Origin: Pantoea cypripedii
GTDB taxonomy: Bacteria; Pseudomonadota; Gammaproteobacteria; Enterobacterales; Enterobacteriaceae
DNA length: 64,000 bases
Direction: 5' to 3'
Assembly: GCF_011395035.1 (NCBI RefSeq)
Contig: NZ_CP024768.1
Location: 3,917,403 to 3,981,402 of the forward strand
Each line of letters opens with the position of its first letter. Position 1 is the stretch's first letter. Shown piece after piece: positions 25,529 through 34,268 of this stretch. Under the pieces are notes generated by a model. That model was not told where the DNA came from. It saw only the letters and a program-made list of their open reading frames with translations, and did not search any database. The translations under genes and the position numbers were made by a program.

Positions 25529-26101
25529 TCAGGGGAGAACTTTCGCCGAGAGGATAACGATCGGTTTTGACGGCACATTCTGGTACGGACCTACATCTTT
25601 GGTCGGCACCTGGGCCATCTTATCGGCCACATCCATTCCTTTCACAACTTTACCAAATACCGCGTAGCCGAAATCACGCTGACCGTGATCGAGGAAGGCA
25701 TTATCAGTGACGTTAATAAAGAACTGGCTGGTCGCGCTGTCTTTTTCTGCGGTGCGCGCCATCGCAATGGTGCCACGCAGGTTACGCAGGCCGTTGTCCG
25801 CCTCGTTTTTAATCGGTGCGTTGGTTTGCTTCTGCTGCATATCGGTGGTGAAGCCACCGCCCTGCACCATAAAGCCAGGGATCACGCGATGGAAAATCGT
25901 GTTGTTATAGAAACCATTATTGACGTAGTCGACAAAATTTTTCACCGAAACCGGGGCTTTCTGTGCATTCAATTCGAGTTCGATATTGCCCGCAGAGGTG
26001 GTGAGCAGAACATGGGGATCGCCTTTCGCCGCCAGGGCGGAAGCGGAAATAGATGAGAGCGCTAACAGGGCTACGGCCGCTGTCAAAGTACGTTTAAACA
26101 T
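25529..26101 (-). CDS. ppiA: Periplasmic peptidyl-prolyl cis-trans isomerase A
   Basis: PpiA is the periplasmic cyclophilin that speeds proline isomerisation in exported proteins. The 190-residue precursor has a signal peptide (MFKRTLTAAVALLALSSISA, cleavage after LAA near 24) and a cyclophilin domain with FHRVIPGFMVQGG (catalytic Arg region) and SQFFINV. The ATG at 26101 gives the E. coli length; upstream in-frame codons lack signal-peptide sense. Confidence 0.97.
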   Translation of the reverse strand: MFKRTLTAAVALLALSSISASALAAKGDPHVLLTTSAGNIELELNAQKAPVSVKNFVDYVNNGFYNNTIFHRVIPGFMVQGGGFTTDMQQKQTNAPIKNEADNGLRNLRGTIAMARTAEKDSATSQFFINVTDNAFLDHGQRDFGYAVFGKVVKGMDVADKMAQVPTKDVGPYQNVPSKPIVILSAKVLP

Positions 26102-26365
26102 GAAAGATTCCTTACCATGGAGAGCCAGCTCAAAAACGAGATTGATTGTAAAGAGCATGTAATACAAGAGCCAGCGTTTTACTTATATTTACGCGGCGAC
26201 GGTAAATGGCCCCAATCCCGCGCCACGCAATCATTTGCGTGACTTGAATCACACTATTAATGAAATCTGATAACCATATTTCACTCTTTGTTTATTAAGG
26301 TCACAGTTGCATTTACAATTCATGACACTTTTTGCCAACTTCGGTGCTCAAAACAGGTTCCCAAC

Positions 26366-27544
26366 ATGACAAACCGTAATCGCATTGGCCTTACCTGGAT
26401 TAGCTTTTTCTCATATGCGCTCACTGGCGCATTGGTGATTGTGACCGGGATGGTGCTGGACAATATCGCGCAATATTTCCAGTTACCCATCTCAGAAATG
26501 AGCAACACCTTTACCTTCCTCAATACCGGTATTCTGGTGGCAGTCTTTTTGAACGCCTGGCTGATGGTCATTGTGCCGTTAAAACGTCAGCTGATATTTG
26601 GTTTTGTGCTGATGGTACTGGCGGTATTGGGTCTGATGACCAGCCACAACCTGTCCGTGTTCTCGCTGTGCATGTTTGTGCTTGGCGTGGTGAGCGGGAT
26701 TACCATGTCGATCGGCACCTTCCTGATTACCCATCTGTATGATGGCCGTCAGCGTGGCTCACGTCTGCTGTTTACTGACTCCTTCTTCAGTATGGCCGGG
26801 ACGGTGTTTCCCATCATTGCGGGTATTTTGCTGGCGCGTGCTCTGCCGTGGTACTGGGTCTATGCCTGCATTGGCGTGATTTACATCGCCATCTTCGTGC
26901 TGGCGCTGTGCGTGGAATTCCCGGTGCTGAAAAACAACACCGAAACCCAGGCGGCGGAGAAAGAAAAATGGGGCATCGGCGTGCTATTCCTGTCGATTGC
27001 CGCACTGTGCTACATCCTCGGTCAGCTCGGTTTTATCTCCTGGGTGCCGGAATACGCCACCAAAACCATGGGTATGGATATTGCCGCGGCGGGCCAGCTG
27101 GTGGGGAATTTCTGGACAGCGTATATGGTGGGGATGTGGGTGTTCAGCTTCCTGCTGCGCTTCTTTGATCTGCAACGTATCCTGATGGTGCTGGCGGCCA
27201 TTGCCACCGTCCTGATGTACTGGTTTGTCAGCACCAGTGACGCCAATATGCTGCACTGGATCATCATGACGCTCGGCTTCAGCTCCAGCGCCATCTACAC
27301 CACCATCATCACCCTCGGTTCGCTGCAAACCAAAGCGTCCTCACCGAAGCTGGTCAACTTTATCCTGACCTGCGGTACCGTCGGCACCATGCTGACCTTT
27401 GTGGTCACTGGCCCGATTGTGGCGAGCGGTGGCGCGCATGCCGCGCTGGCAACCGCCAACGGCTTGTATGCCGTGGTGTTCGTAATGTGTGTACTGCTCG
27501 GCTTTGTCACTAAACATCGCCAGCATGGCCATATCACCCACTAA
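26366..27544 (+). CDS. tsgA: MFS transporter TsgA
   Basis: TsgA is a 12-helix major facilitator superfamily protein; in Salmonella it was linked to tellurite and selenium response, but its substrate is unknown. The 392-residue product starts MTNRNRIGLTWISFFSYALT, like E. coli TsgA, and keeps the same length. The frame remains open to 26288, but the ATG at 26366 is the conserved start. It is convergent with codA; in E. coli it is followed directly by nirB. Confidence 0.95.
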   Translation: MTNRNRIGLTWISFFSYALTGALVIVTGMVLDNIAQYFQLPISEMSNTFTFLNTGILVAVFLNAWLMVIVPLKRQLIFGFVLMVLAVLGLMTSHNLSVFSLCMFVLGVVSGITMSIGTFLITHLYDGRQRGSRLLFTDSFFSMAGTVFPIIAGILLARALPWYWVYACIGVIYIAIFVLALCVEFPVLKNNTETQAAEKEKWGIGVLFLSIAALCYILGQLGFISWVPEYATKTMGMDIAAAGQLVGNFWTAYMVGMWVFSFLLRFFDLQRILMVLAAIATVLMYWFVSTSDANMLHWIIMTLGFSSSAIYTTIITLGSLQTKASSPKLVNFILTCGTVGTMLTFVVTGPIVASGGAHAALATANGLYAVVFVMCVLLGFVTKHRQHGHITH

Positions 27545-27551
27545 GATTGAT

Positions 27552-27571
27552 GGGCGGACGTCAGTCCGCCC
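27552..27571. terminator. Hairpin between convergent tsgA and codA
   Basis: A perfect 8-bp stem GGGCGGAC-GTCA-GTCCGCCC fills most of the 33-nt gap between the tsgA and codA stops. It has no T run on either side, so termination efficiency is uncertain; it may protect 3' ends. Confidence 0.6.
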
Positions 27572-27577
27572 TGCGAC

Positions 27578-28858
27578 TTAACGCCGGAAGGTGACCGCTT
27601 CCGTCTCATGCAAAAAGATCTCACTTCTCGCTGGCTCCGTTGCCGCCACCAGTTCCCCTTTACGCAACGAATAACGCACCGGCACCTGACGCCGCACCGC
27701 ATCAAAACCGCTGTCTGCGGGCAGAATAATCAGGCTGGCATCATTGCCCGGCTCGATACCGTAATGCTTGAGTTGCATGGTTTTGGCGCTATTGGTGGTG
27801 ATCAGCTGCAATCCTGCATCAATCTGTTCATACCCCATCAACTGACAAACGTGCAGCCCCATATGCAGTACCTGCAACATGCTGGCCGTGCCTAATGGAT
27901 ACCAGGGATCAAACACGTCATCGTGGCCGAAGCAGACGTTGATGTTGGCCTCCAGCATCTCCTTCACCCGGGTGATGCCGCGTCGTTTGGGATAGCTGTC
28001 AAAGCGGCCCTGCAAATGAATATTCACCAGCGGGTTAGCGACAAAGTTAATCTTCGACAGGCGCAGCAGGCGGAACAAACGCGAGGTGTAGGCATTGTTA
28101 TACGAATGCATCGCCGTGGTATGGCTGGCGGTCACGCGTTCACCCATGCCCTCACGATGGGCCAGTGCCGCGACGGTTTCCACAAAGCGCGACTGCTCAT
28201 CATCAATTTCATCACAGTGCACATCCACCAGCCGGTCGTAACGATTCGCCAGCGCAAAGGCAATATGTAATGATTCGACGCCATACTCGCGGGTAAATTC
28301 GTAATGCGGGATCGCGCCAACCAAATCCGCGCCGAGCCGCAGCGCTTCTTCCAGCAATGCTTCCCCGTTGGGATACGACAGGATGCCTTCCTGCGGAAAG
28401 GCGACAATCTGGATATCAATCCACGGAGCCATCTCCGCCTTCACTTCCAGCATGGCTTTCAGCGCGGTGAGCGTGGGGTCGGAGACATCCACATGGGTAC
28501 GAACATGCTGGATACCGTTGGCGATCTGCCACTTCAGCGTCTGTTTCGCACGCTGTTTAACATCTTCATGGCTGAGTAACGCTTTACGCTCAGCCCAGCG
28601 CTCAATGCCTTCAAACAGCGTACCGGACTGATTCCATGCCGGTTCTCCGGCAGTTTGCGTGGTATCAAGATGAATATGCGGTTCAATAAAAGGCGCGCTT
28701 GCCAGCCCACCTTCCGCATCAAGCACGCCTTCCTGCACGCTACAGGCTGCCGACTGGGGCACCACGCGGGTAATTTTTCCCTGTTCGATTTCGATTTGCC
28801 ACAGCCCATCCCGCCCCGCTAAGCGCAGGTTGTTGATCCACTTCAGTGACGTCGCCAT
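27578..28858 (-). CDS. codA: Cytosine deaminase
   Basis: CodA deaminates cytosine to uracil and ammonia for pyrimidine salvage. The 426-residue amidohydrolase has metal ligands His61 and His63 (EPHIHLD), His214 and Glu217 (VHCDEIDD), His246 (ASHTTAM) and Asp313 (FGHDDVFDP), all at E. coli CodA positions. It is likely cytoplasmic. No codB permease is adjacent, unlike the E. coli codBA operon. It sits between tsgA and nirB, where E. coli has no gene, and is divergent from nirB. The ATG at 28858 follows GGGAGAAAGG. Confidence 0.96.
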   Translation of the reverse strand: MATSLKWINNLRLAGRDGLWQIEIEQGKITRVVPQSAACSVQEGVLDAEGGLASAPFIEPHIHLDTTQTAGEPAWNQSGTLFEGIERWAERKALLSHEDVKQRAKQTLKWQIANGIQHVRTHVDVSDPTLTALKAMLEVKAEMAPWIDIQIVAFPQEGILSYPNGEALLEEALRLGADLVGAIPHYEFTREYGVESLHIAFALANRYDRLVDVHCDEIDDEQSRFVETVAALAHREGMGERVTASHTTAMHSYNNAYTSRLFRLLRLSKINFVANPLVNIHLQGRFDSYPKRRGITRVKEMLEANINVCFGHDDVFDPWYPLGTASMLQVLHMGLHVCQLMGYEQIDAGLQLITTNSAKTMQLKHYGIEPGNDASLIILPADSGFDAVRRQVPVRYSLRKGELVAATEPARSEIFLHETEAVTFRR

Positions 28859-28937
28859 GCCTTTCTCCCGTTGAAACACAACGTCTTAAGCTAGCACGAA
28901 CCTGACGTTGCTACGAATGTGTTCAGAATCAGTGACA

Positions 28938-28953
28938 TACCTCAAAATAGGTA
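28938..28953 (+). promoter_or_regulatory. NarL/NarP 7-2-7 site upstream of nirB
   Basis: TACCTCA-AA-ATAGGTA is an inverted pair of TACYYMT-type heptamers with the 2-bp spacing used by both NarL and NarP. Its centre (28945.5) falls at -69.5 if the FNR site is at -41.5, the same geometry as in E. coli nirB. Confidence 0.78.
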
Positions 28954-28966
28954 TATAAAGGCGCAT

Positions 28967-28980
28967 TTGACATGCATCAA
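28967..28980 (+). promoter_or_regulatory. FNR site of the nirB promoter
   Basis: TTGACATGCATCAA matches the FNR consensus TTGAT-N4-ATCAA with one change in the left half. It is followed by AATAAGC as in E. coli nirB. The centre at 28973.5 would be -41.5 for a start at about 29015, a class II position. Confidence 0.82.
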
Positions 28981-29001
28981 TAAGCCGCAAGACGTGCGCG
29001 T

Positions 29002-29007
29002 TAAGGT
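29002..29007 (+). promoter_or_regulatory. nirB -10 element
   Basis: TAAGGT within GTTAAGGTAGC is identical to the E. coli nirB -10 region as I remember it. It lies 21 nt after the FNR site and about 30 nt before the nirB ATG. No good -35 is present, as expected for an FNR-dependent promoter. Confidence 0.7.
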
Positions 29008-29037
29008 AGCCATAGATATTTTAATTTTGAGGCAAGC

Positions 29038-31578
29038 ATGAGCAAACACAACGTCGTCATTATTGGCAACGGCATGGTTGGCCACCGCTTTATTGAAGAA
29101 CTGATCGACAAGGCTGAAGCAGGCCAGTTTGCGATCACCGTTTTTTGTGAAGAGCCACGGGTCGCTTACGACCGCGTCCACCTGTCCGCCTATTTTTCCC
29201 ATCACACCGCAGAAGAACTCTCGCTGGTACGTGAGGGTTACTATGAGAAACATCAGGTCAATCTGCTGCTGGGTGAACGCGCCATCACCATCAATCGTGA
29301 TGAAAAGCTGATTCACTCCAATACCGGCCGGGCGGTACATTACGACACGCTGATTTTCGCTACCGGCTCTTATCCGTGGATCCCACCGATTCAGGGTTCG
29401 GAAGGCAGCGACTGTTTTGTTTATCGCACCATTGAAGACCTTAACGCCATTGAGGCCTGTGCGCGTCGCAGCAAACGCGGCGCGGTCATAGGCGGCGGTC
29501 TGCTCGGACTGGAAGCCGCAGGGGCGCTGAAAAATCTCGGCATTGAAACCCATGTGATCGAGTTCGCGCCGGTGCTGATGGCGGAGCAGCTCGACGCCCA
29601 GGGGGGCGTACAACTGCGTCGCAAAATTGAGCAGATGGGCGTGCAGGTCCATACCGGCAAAAATACCCGGCAGATTGTCCATCACAGCAAAGGCGGTAAA
29701 ACGCTGCAATTCGCCGATGACAGCACGCTGGATGTCGATTTTATCGTGTTCTCCACCGGTATTCGCCCGCAGGACCAGCTGGCGAAGCAATGCGGCCTGC
29801 CACTCGGCCCGCGCGGGGGAATTGCGATTGATGACCGCTGCCAAACCAGCGATCCGGCCATTTTCGCCATTGGTGAGTGTGCCGCCTGGCAGAACCGGAC
29901 TTTTGGCCTGGTGGCTCCCGGTTACAAAATGGCGCAGGTTGCCAGTGATACCTTAGTCGGCCGCGATAACCTCTTTGCCGGTGCGGACATGAGTGCGAAG
30001 TTAAAACTGCTGGGTGTGGATGTGGGCGGCATTGGTGATGCCCACGGACGGACGCCTGGCGCACGTAGCTATGTCTGGCTTGATGAACAACGCTCCATTT
30101 ACAAACGTCTGATTGTCAGTGAAGACAACAAAACGCTGCTCGGCGCGGTGCTGGTGGGCGACACCAGTGACTATGGCAACCTGCTGCAGCTGACGCTGAA
30201 TAGCATCACCCTGCCGGAACACCCGGAGCGGCTGATCCTGCCCGCAGGCAGCGGCGAGAAGCCGTCGATTGGCGTTGATGCGTTGCCGGAAAGCGCACAA
30301 ATCTGCTCCTGCTTCGACGTCAGCAAGGGCGATATCGTCAATGCCGTGAAGAATGGCTGCCACACCGTTGCGGCACTGAAAGCTGAAACCCGCGCGGGTA
30401 CGGGCTGTGGTGGTTGTATTCCGTTGATTACGCAGGTGCTGAATGCGGAACTCAGCCGTCAGGGTATCGAGGTGAACAACCATCTGTGCGCCCACTTCCC
30501 TTATTCGCGTCAGGAGCTATATCACCTGATTCGGGTCGAAGAGATTAAATCGTTCGATGCTCTGCTGGCGAAATACGGCCAGGGTTACGGTTGCGAGGTG
30601 TGTAAACCCACCGTTGGTTCGCTGCTGGCTTCCTGCTGGAACGAACACATCCTCAAGCCTCAGCATACGCCATTGCAGGACAGCAACGATCTGTTCCTCG
30701 GCAATATCCAGAAAGATGGCACCTATTCGGTGATCCCGCGCTCTGCGGGCGGTGAAATTACCCCCGAAGGGCTGATGGCCATCGGCGCAGTGGCGCGCCA
30801 GTATAATCTCTACACCAAAATCACCGGTTCACAGCGTATCGGCCTATTTGGTGCACAACGCGACGACTTGCCCGCCATCTGGTCACAGCTGATTGCCGCT
30901 GGCTTTGAAACTGGCCAGGCCTATGCCAAAGCGTTGCGTATGGCGAAAACCTGCGTCGGCAGCACCTGGTGCCGCTACGGTGTCGGCGACAGTCTCGGTT
31001 TCGGCATCGAACTGGAAAACCGCTACAAAGGCATCCGTACCCCGCACAAGATGAAGTTTGGTGTCTCTGGCTGTACCCGTGAATGCGCCGAAGCCCAGGG
31101 CAAAGACGTTGGCGTGATCGCCACCGAAAAAGGCTGGAATCTGTATGTCTGCGGCAACGGCGGGATGAAGCCACGTCATGCCGACCTGCTGGCCGCCGAC
31201 CTCGATCACGACACCCTGCTGCACTATCTCGACCGTTTTATGATGTTCTACATCCGCACCGGTGACCGCCTGCAACGCACCTCCGTCTGGCTGGAAAGTA
31301 TGGATGGCGGCATTGATTACCTGCGCAAGGTGATTGTGGATGACAAACTCGGTCTGAACAGCCAGCTGGAGAGCGAACTGGCACGCCTGCGTGACCTGGC
31401 AGAGTGCGAATGGGCAGCCACCGTCAACGATCCCCAACAGCAGAGCCATTTCGCCACCTTTATCAACAGTCCACAGCGTGACCCGCTGATACAGAATATC
31501 AACGTCCGCGATCAGCATCGCCCGGCGCGTCCCGCTGAGCGCATTGACGTCACCCAGATTGAGGAGACCAACGCATGA
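29038..31578 (+). CDS. nirB: NADH-dependent nitrite reductase, large subunit
   Basis: NirB with NirD reduces nitrite to ammonium in the cytoplasm using NADH. The 846-residue protein has an N-terminal FAD/NAD oxidoreductase half (GNGMVGHRF near 10; second Rossmann GGGLLGLEAAG near 157), a BFD-like [2Fe-2S] region (CSCFDV...GTGCGGC, about 423-461) and a C-terminal siroheme/[4Fe-4S] domain with C-x5-C (TCVGSTWC) and C-x3-C (GCTREC), about 638-690. It overlaps nirD by 4 nt and is the first gene of nirBDC(cysG). Confidence 0.98.
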   Translation: MSKHNVVIIGNGMVGHRFIEELIDKAEAGQFAITVFCEEPRVAYDRVHLSAYFSHHTAEELSLVREGYYEKHQVNLLLGERAITINRDEKLIHSNTGRAVHYDTLIFATGSYPWIPPIQGSEGSDCFVYRTIEDLNAIEACARRSKRGAVIGGGLLGLEAAGALKNLGIETHVIEFAPVLMAEQLDAQGGVQLRRKIEQMGVQVHTGKNTRQIVHHSKGGKTLQFADDSTLDVDFIVFSTGIRPQDQLAKQCGLPLGPRGGIAIDDRCQTSDPAIFAIGECAAWQNRTFGLVAPGYKMAQVASDTLVGRDNLFAGADMSAKLKLLGVDVGGIGDAHGRTPGARSYVWLDEQRSIYKRLIVSEDNKTLLGAVLVGDTSDYGNLLQLTLNSITLPEHPERLILPAGSGEKPSIGVDALPESAQICSCFDVSKGDIVNAVKNGCHTVAALKAETRAGTGCGGCIPLITQVLNAELSRQGIEVNNHLCAHFPYSRQELYHLIRVEEIKSFDALLAKYGQGYGCEVCKPTVGSLLASCWNEHILKPQHTPLQDSNDLFLGNIQKDGTYSVIPRSAGGEITPEGLMAIGAVARQYNLYTKITGSQRIGLFGAQRDDLPAIWSQLIAAGFETGQAYAKALRMAKTCVGSTWCRYGVGDSLGFGIELENRYKGIRTPHKMKFGVSGCTRECAEAQGKDVGVIATEKGWNLYVCGNGGMKPRHADLLAADLDHDTLLHYLDRFMMFYIRTGDRLQRTSVWLESMDGGIDYLRKVIVDDKLGLNSQLESELARLRDLAECEWAATVNDPQQQSHFATFINSPQRDPLIQNINVRDQHRPARPAERIDVTQIEETNA

Positions 31579-31901
31579 GCCAGTGGAATGCCGTCTGCGA
31601 ACTGAGCCAGATTCTGCCCGCCACCGGCGTATGCGCCCTGGTTCAGGGACAGCAAATTGCCATCTTTCGTCCCACACAGGATCAGCAACTGTACGCCCTG
31701 AGCAATATCGACCCCTTCGCCGAGGCCAGCGTGCTGTCACGCGGCATTATCGCCGAACATCAGCAGGCATTATGGGTGGCCAGCCCGCTGAAAAAACAAC
31801 GCTTCCGTCTGAGCGACGGTCTCTGCCTTGAGGATGCATCACGTTCGGTAGCGAGCTACCCGGTGCGCGTCAGCAATGGCCGCGTAGAAGTGTGCGTCTG
31901 A
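31575..31901 (+). CDS. nirD: Nitrite reductase small subunit
   Basis: NirD is the 108-residue Rieske-like small subunit of cytoplasmic nitrite reductase. In this group the Rieske Cys/His iron ligands are absent, and here too no CxH..CxxH pair exists although the fold pattern is recognisable (GQQIAIFRP, IDPFAEASVLSRGI). ATGA overlap with nirB indicates coupled translation. Confidence 0.96.
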   Translation: MSQWNAVCELSQILPATGVCALVQGQQIAIFRPTQDQQLYALSNIDPFAEASVLSRGIIAEHQQALWVASPLKKQRFRLSDGLCLEDASRSVASYPVRVSNGRVEVCV

Positions 31902-31929
31902 CTGATTTTTTACTTTTTGAGAAATTTTT

Positions 31930-32733
31930 ATGTTTACTGATACCCTGGAAAAATGCGCTGCTAACGCGGCGCGAATCGCGCGCACCGCGCAACAAAGTCC
32001 GCTGGCATTCTGGATCGGCTCGGCAATGGCAGGCGCGTATGTCGGGCTGGCCATTATCCTGATCTTCACCCTTGGTAACCTCGCCGACCCGGCTTACCGT
32101 CCGCTGATTATGGGTTCGACCTTCGGCATCGCATTAACGCTGGTTCTTATCGCCGGATCCGAGCTGTTCACCGGTCATACCATGTTCCTGACCATTGGCG
32201 TCAAAGCAGGCGCGATTCGTCATAGTCAGATGTGGTGCATACTGCCGCAAACCTGGCTGGGCAACCTGCTGGGTTCGGTGCTGGTGGCGCTGTTTTATTA
32301 CTATGCAGCAGGTGCGTTGCTGCCCAATGCCGGTTCCCTGATTCATAGCGTGGCACTGGCCAAAACCAGCCAGACCGCGATGGCGCTGTTCTTTAAAGGG
32401 GCGCTGTGTAACTGGCTGGTATGTCTGGCGATCTGGATGGCGGTTCGTACTGAAGGCGCGGCGAAGTTTCTTGCTATCTGGTGGTGCCTGCTGGCGTTTA
32501 TCGCCTCTGGTTTCGAACACTCGGTTGCCAATATGACGCTCTTTGCGCTGTCATGGTTTGGTCAGCATAATGCAGACCTGACTTTGCAAGGCATTGGCCA
32601 TAATTTGCTGTGGGTGACGCTGGGCAATATGTTCTCTGGCATGGTGCTGATGGGCCTCGGTTACTGGTACGCCACACCGCAGGCACAACGGCCACAGGCT
32701 GCATCGTCCGCCAGTGCGCTCAAATCGGCATAA
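31930..32733 (+). CDS. nirC: Nitrite transporter NirC
   Basis: NirC is an inner-membrane formate/nitrite transporter (FNT) family channel, bringing nitrite to NirBD. The 267-residue protein has six hydrophobic segments and FNT features such as GSELFTGHTM and the NxxKGALCNWLV-type loop with FEHSVANM. It lies 28 nt after nirD. A family-A REP pair separates it from cysG. Confidence 0.97.
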   Translation: MFTDTLEKCAANAARIARTAQQSPLAFWIGSAMAGAYVGLAIILIFTLGNLADPAYRPLIMGSTFGIALTLVLIAGSELFTGHTMFLTIGVKAGAIRHSQMWCILPQTWLGNLLGSVLVALFYYYAAGALLPNAGSLIHSVALAKTSQTAMALFFKGALCNWLVCLAIWMAVRTEGAAKFLAIWWCLLAFIASGFEHSVANMTLFALSWFGQHNADLTLQGIGHNLLWVTLGNMFSGMVLMGLGYWYATPQAQRPQAASSASALKSA

Positions 32734-32744
32734 CGCACCACATT

Positions 32745-32810
32745 CCGTAGCGGCGCGATTTATCGCGCGGGTTTTTCCTGAAAATAGCGCAATAAATTGC
32801 GCCGCTACGG
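32745..32810. repeat. REP-type palindrome pair, family A
   Basis: CCGTAGCGGCGCGATTTATC and an inverted, slightly degenerate partner ending CCGCTACGG flank a short spacer in the nirC-cysG gap. Unlike the other two copies it lies between co-directional genes, so it would be transcribed inside the operon and could set different nirBDC and cysG message levels. Confidence 0.85.
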
Positions 32811-32849
32811 AAGTTTAATACTACGCCCTCGCAGTTTTTAGGATCAGCT

Positions 32850-34214
32850 ATGGATTACTTTCCCCTGTTTTGTCGCCTTCACAGCAAACGCTGTTTGCTG
32901 GTGGGCGGTGGTGATGTCGCAGAGCGTAAAGCACGCCTGTTACTGGACGCCGGTGCAGACCTGCACGTCGGTGCGCTGGATTTCTCCCCTGCTTTTCAGC
33001 AATGGGCACAACAAGGGAAAGTGGTGCTACTCAGTGGCGCTTTCACTGAAGCCTGGCTGGATGACTGCTGGCTGGTGATTGCCGCCACCGATGATGATGC
33101 AGTGAATCAACAGGTGGGCGCAGCCGCAGAAGCACGCCGGATTTTTTGTAACCTGGTGGATGCGCCGGAACAGGCCAGCGCCATCATGCCTTCGATTGTT
33201 GACCGCTCACCGCTGATGATCGCCGTCTCTTCTGGTGGTCGCGCACCAGTACTGGCACGGCTGTTGCGCGAAAAACTGGAAGCCATGCTGCCGCAGCATC
33301 TCGGGCAACTGGCGACTCTGGCCGGTTCACTGCGCGAGCGGGTGAAAAAGCGGTTTAACAGCATGGCGCAGCGCCGTCATTTCTGGGAACGCTTCTTCGC
33401 CAGCGACCGTCTGGCACAAACCCTTGCCAATGGTGACCAACCTCGCGCGGATGCCCTGGTCGATACCTTGTTCGATGCCCCGCTGTCGCAGCAGGGTGAA
33501 GTAGTGCTGGTCGGTGCCGGGCCAGGGGATGCAGGCTTGCTGACGCTGAAGGGCTTACAACATATTCAGCAGGCCGATGTGGTGGTATATGACCGGCTGG
33601 TATCAGACCCGATACTTAATCTGGTGCGCCGGGATGCGGAACGTATCTTCGTGGGTAAACGCGCCGGACACCACTGCGTCCCGCAAGCGGAGATCAATCA
33701 ATTGCTGCTGGAGCAGGCACAGCGCGGCAAACGCGTGGTGCGGCTCAAAGGCGGCGATCCCTTTATTTTTGGTCGCGGTGGTGAGGAGCTGGAAGTGCTG
33801 GCGCAGCATAATATTCCTTTCAGCGTGGTGCCCGGCATTACGGCAGCATCGGGCTGTGCGGCCTACAGCGGCATTCCGCTGACTCACCGCGATCATGCGC
33901 AGAGCGTGCGTTTTGTCACAGGCCATTTGCAACAGCATGGCAAAATTGAATGGCAAAAGCTGGCTGCGGAACAGCAGACGCTGGTGTTTTATATGGGCCT
34001 GACGCAGGCACCGGAGATTCAGCGGCAGCTGATGTTGCATGGCATGGAAGCGGAGATGCCGGTCGCGCTGGTACAAAACGGCACCACGCCGCAACAACGT
34101 GTGGCAACAGGGACCCTGGGCGAGCTGGCGACGCTGGCTCACCAATTTGCCAGCCCGGCGCTGATTATTGTGGGACGGGTGGTCGGCCTGCGTTCACAGT
34201 TGCGCTGGTTCTGA
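32850..34214 (+). CDS. cysG: Siroheme synthase CysG (trifunctional)
   Basis: CysG makes siroheme from uroporphyrinogen III in three steps: methylation, NAD-dependent dehydrogenation and iron chelation. Siroheme is the cofactor of NirB and sulfite reductase. The 454-residue protein has an N-terminal Rossmann/ferrochelatase part (GGGDVAERKARLLL, about 19-32), Asp104, Ser128 (the regulatory phosphorylation site), and a C-terminal SUMT domain from about 216 (VGAGPGDAGLLTLKG; GDPFIFGRGGEE at 302-313; Lys270). It follows nirC as in E. coli. Confidence 0.98.
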   Translation: MDYFPLFCRLHSKRCLLVGGGDVAERKARLLLDAGADLHVGALDFSPAFQQWAQQGKVVLLSGAFTEAWLDDCWLVIAATDDDAVNQQVGAAAEARRIFCNLVDAPEQASAIMPSIVDRSPLMIAVSSGGRAPVLARLLREKLEAMLPQHLGQLATLAGSLRERVKKRFNSMAQRRHFWERFFASDRLAQTLANGDQPRADALVDTLFDAPLSQQGEVVLVGAGPGDAGLLTLKGLQHIQQADVVVYDRLVSDPILNLVRRDAERIFVGKRAGHHCVPQAEINQLLLEQAQRGKRVVRLKGGDPFIFGRGGEELEVLAQHNIPFSVVPGITAASGCAAYSGIPLTHRDHAQSVRFVTGHLQQHGKIEWQKLAAEQQTLVFYMGLTQAPEIQRQLMLHGMEAEMPVALVQNGTTPQQRVATGTLGELATLAHQFASPALIIVGRVVGLRSQLRWF

Positions 34215-34215
34215 T

Positions 34216-34246
34216 AAAAAAACGGCGGACCATGATGGCCCGCCGC
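34216..34246 (-). terminator. Terminator of the aroK-trpS superoperon
   Basis: On the minus strand a CGGCGG/CCGCCG stem with an inner CC/GG pair is followed by a run of seven Ts, 23-53 nt after the trpS stop. It lies just beyond the convergent cysG stop; on the plus strand no T run follows. Confidence 0.88.
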
Positions 34247-34268
34247 GCTGATTTACCTGCGCTGCCGC

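Noticed and set aside
28859..28937. PurR-like box upstream of codA
   Set aside because: The stretch AGCAACGTCAGGTTCG has some PurR half-site letters, but the central CG and half-site spacing do not fit the consensus.
28942..29844. 300-codon open frame on the minus strand opposite nirB
   Set aside because: It covers the nirB promoter and 5' coding region in antisense and resembles no family.
34215..34268. Terminator for cysG on the plus strand
   Set aside because: The hairpin at 34223-34245 has its T run only on the minus strand, so I assign it to trpS.
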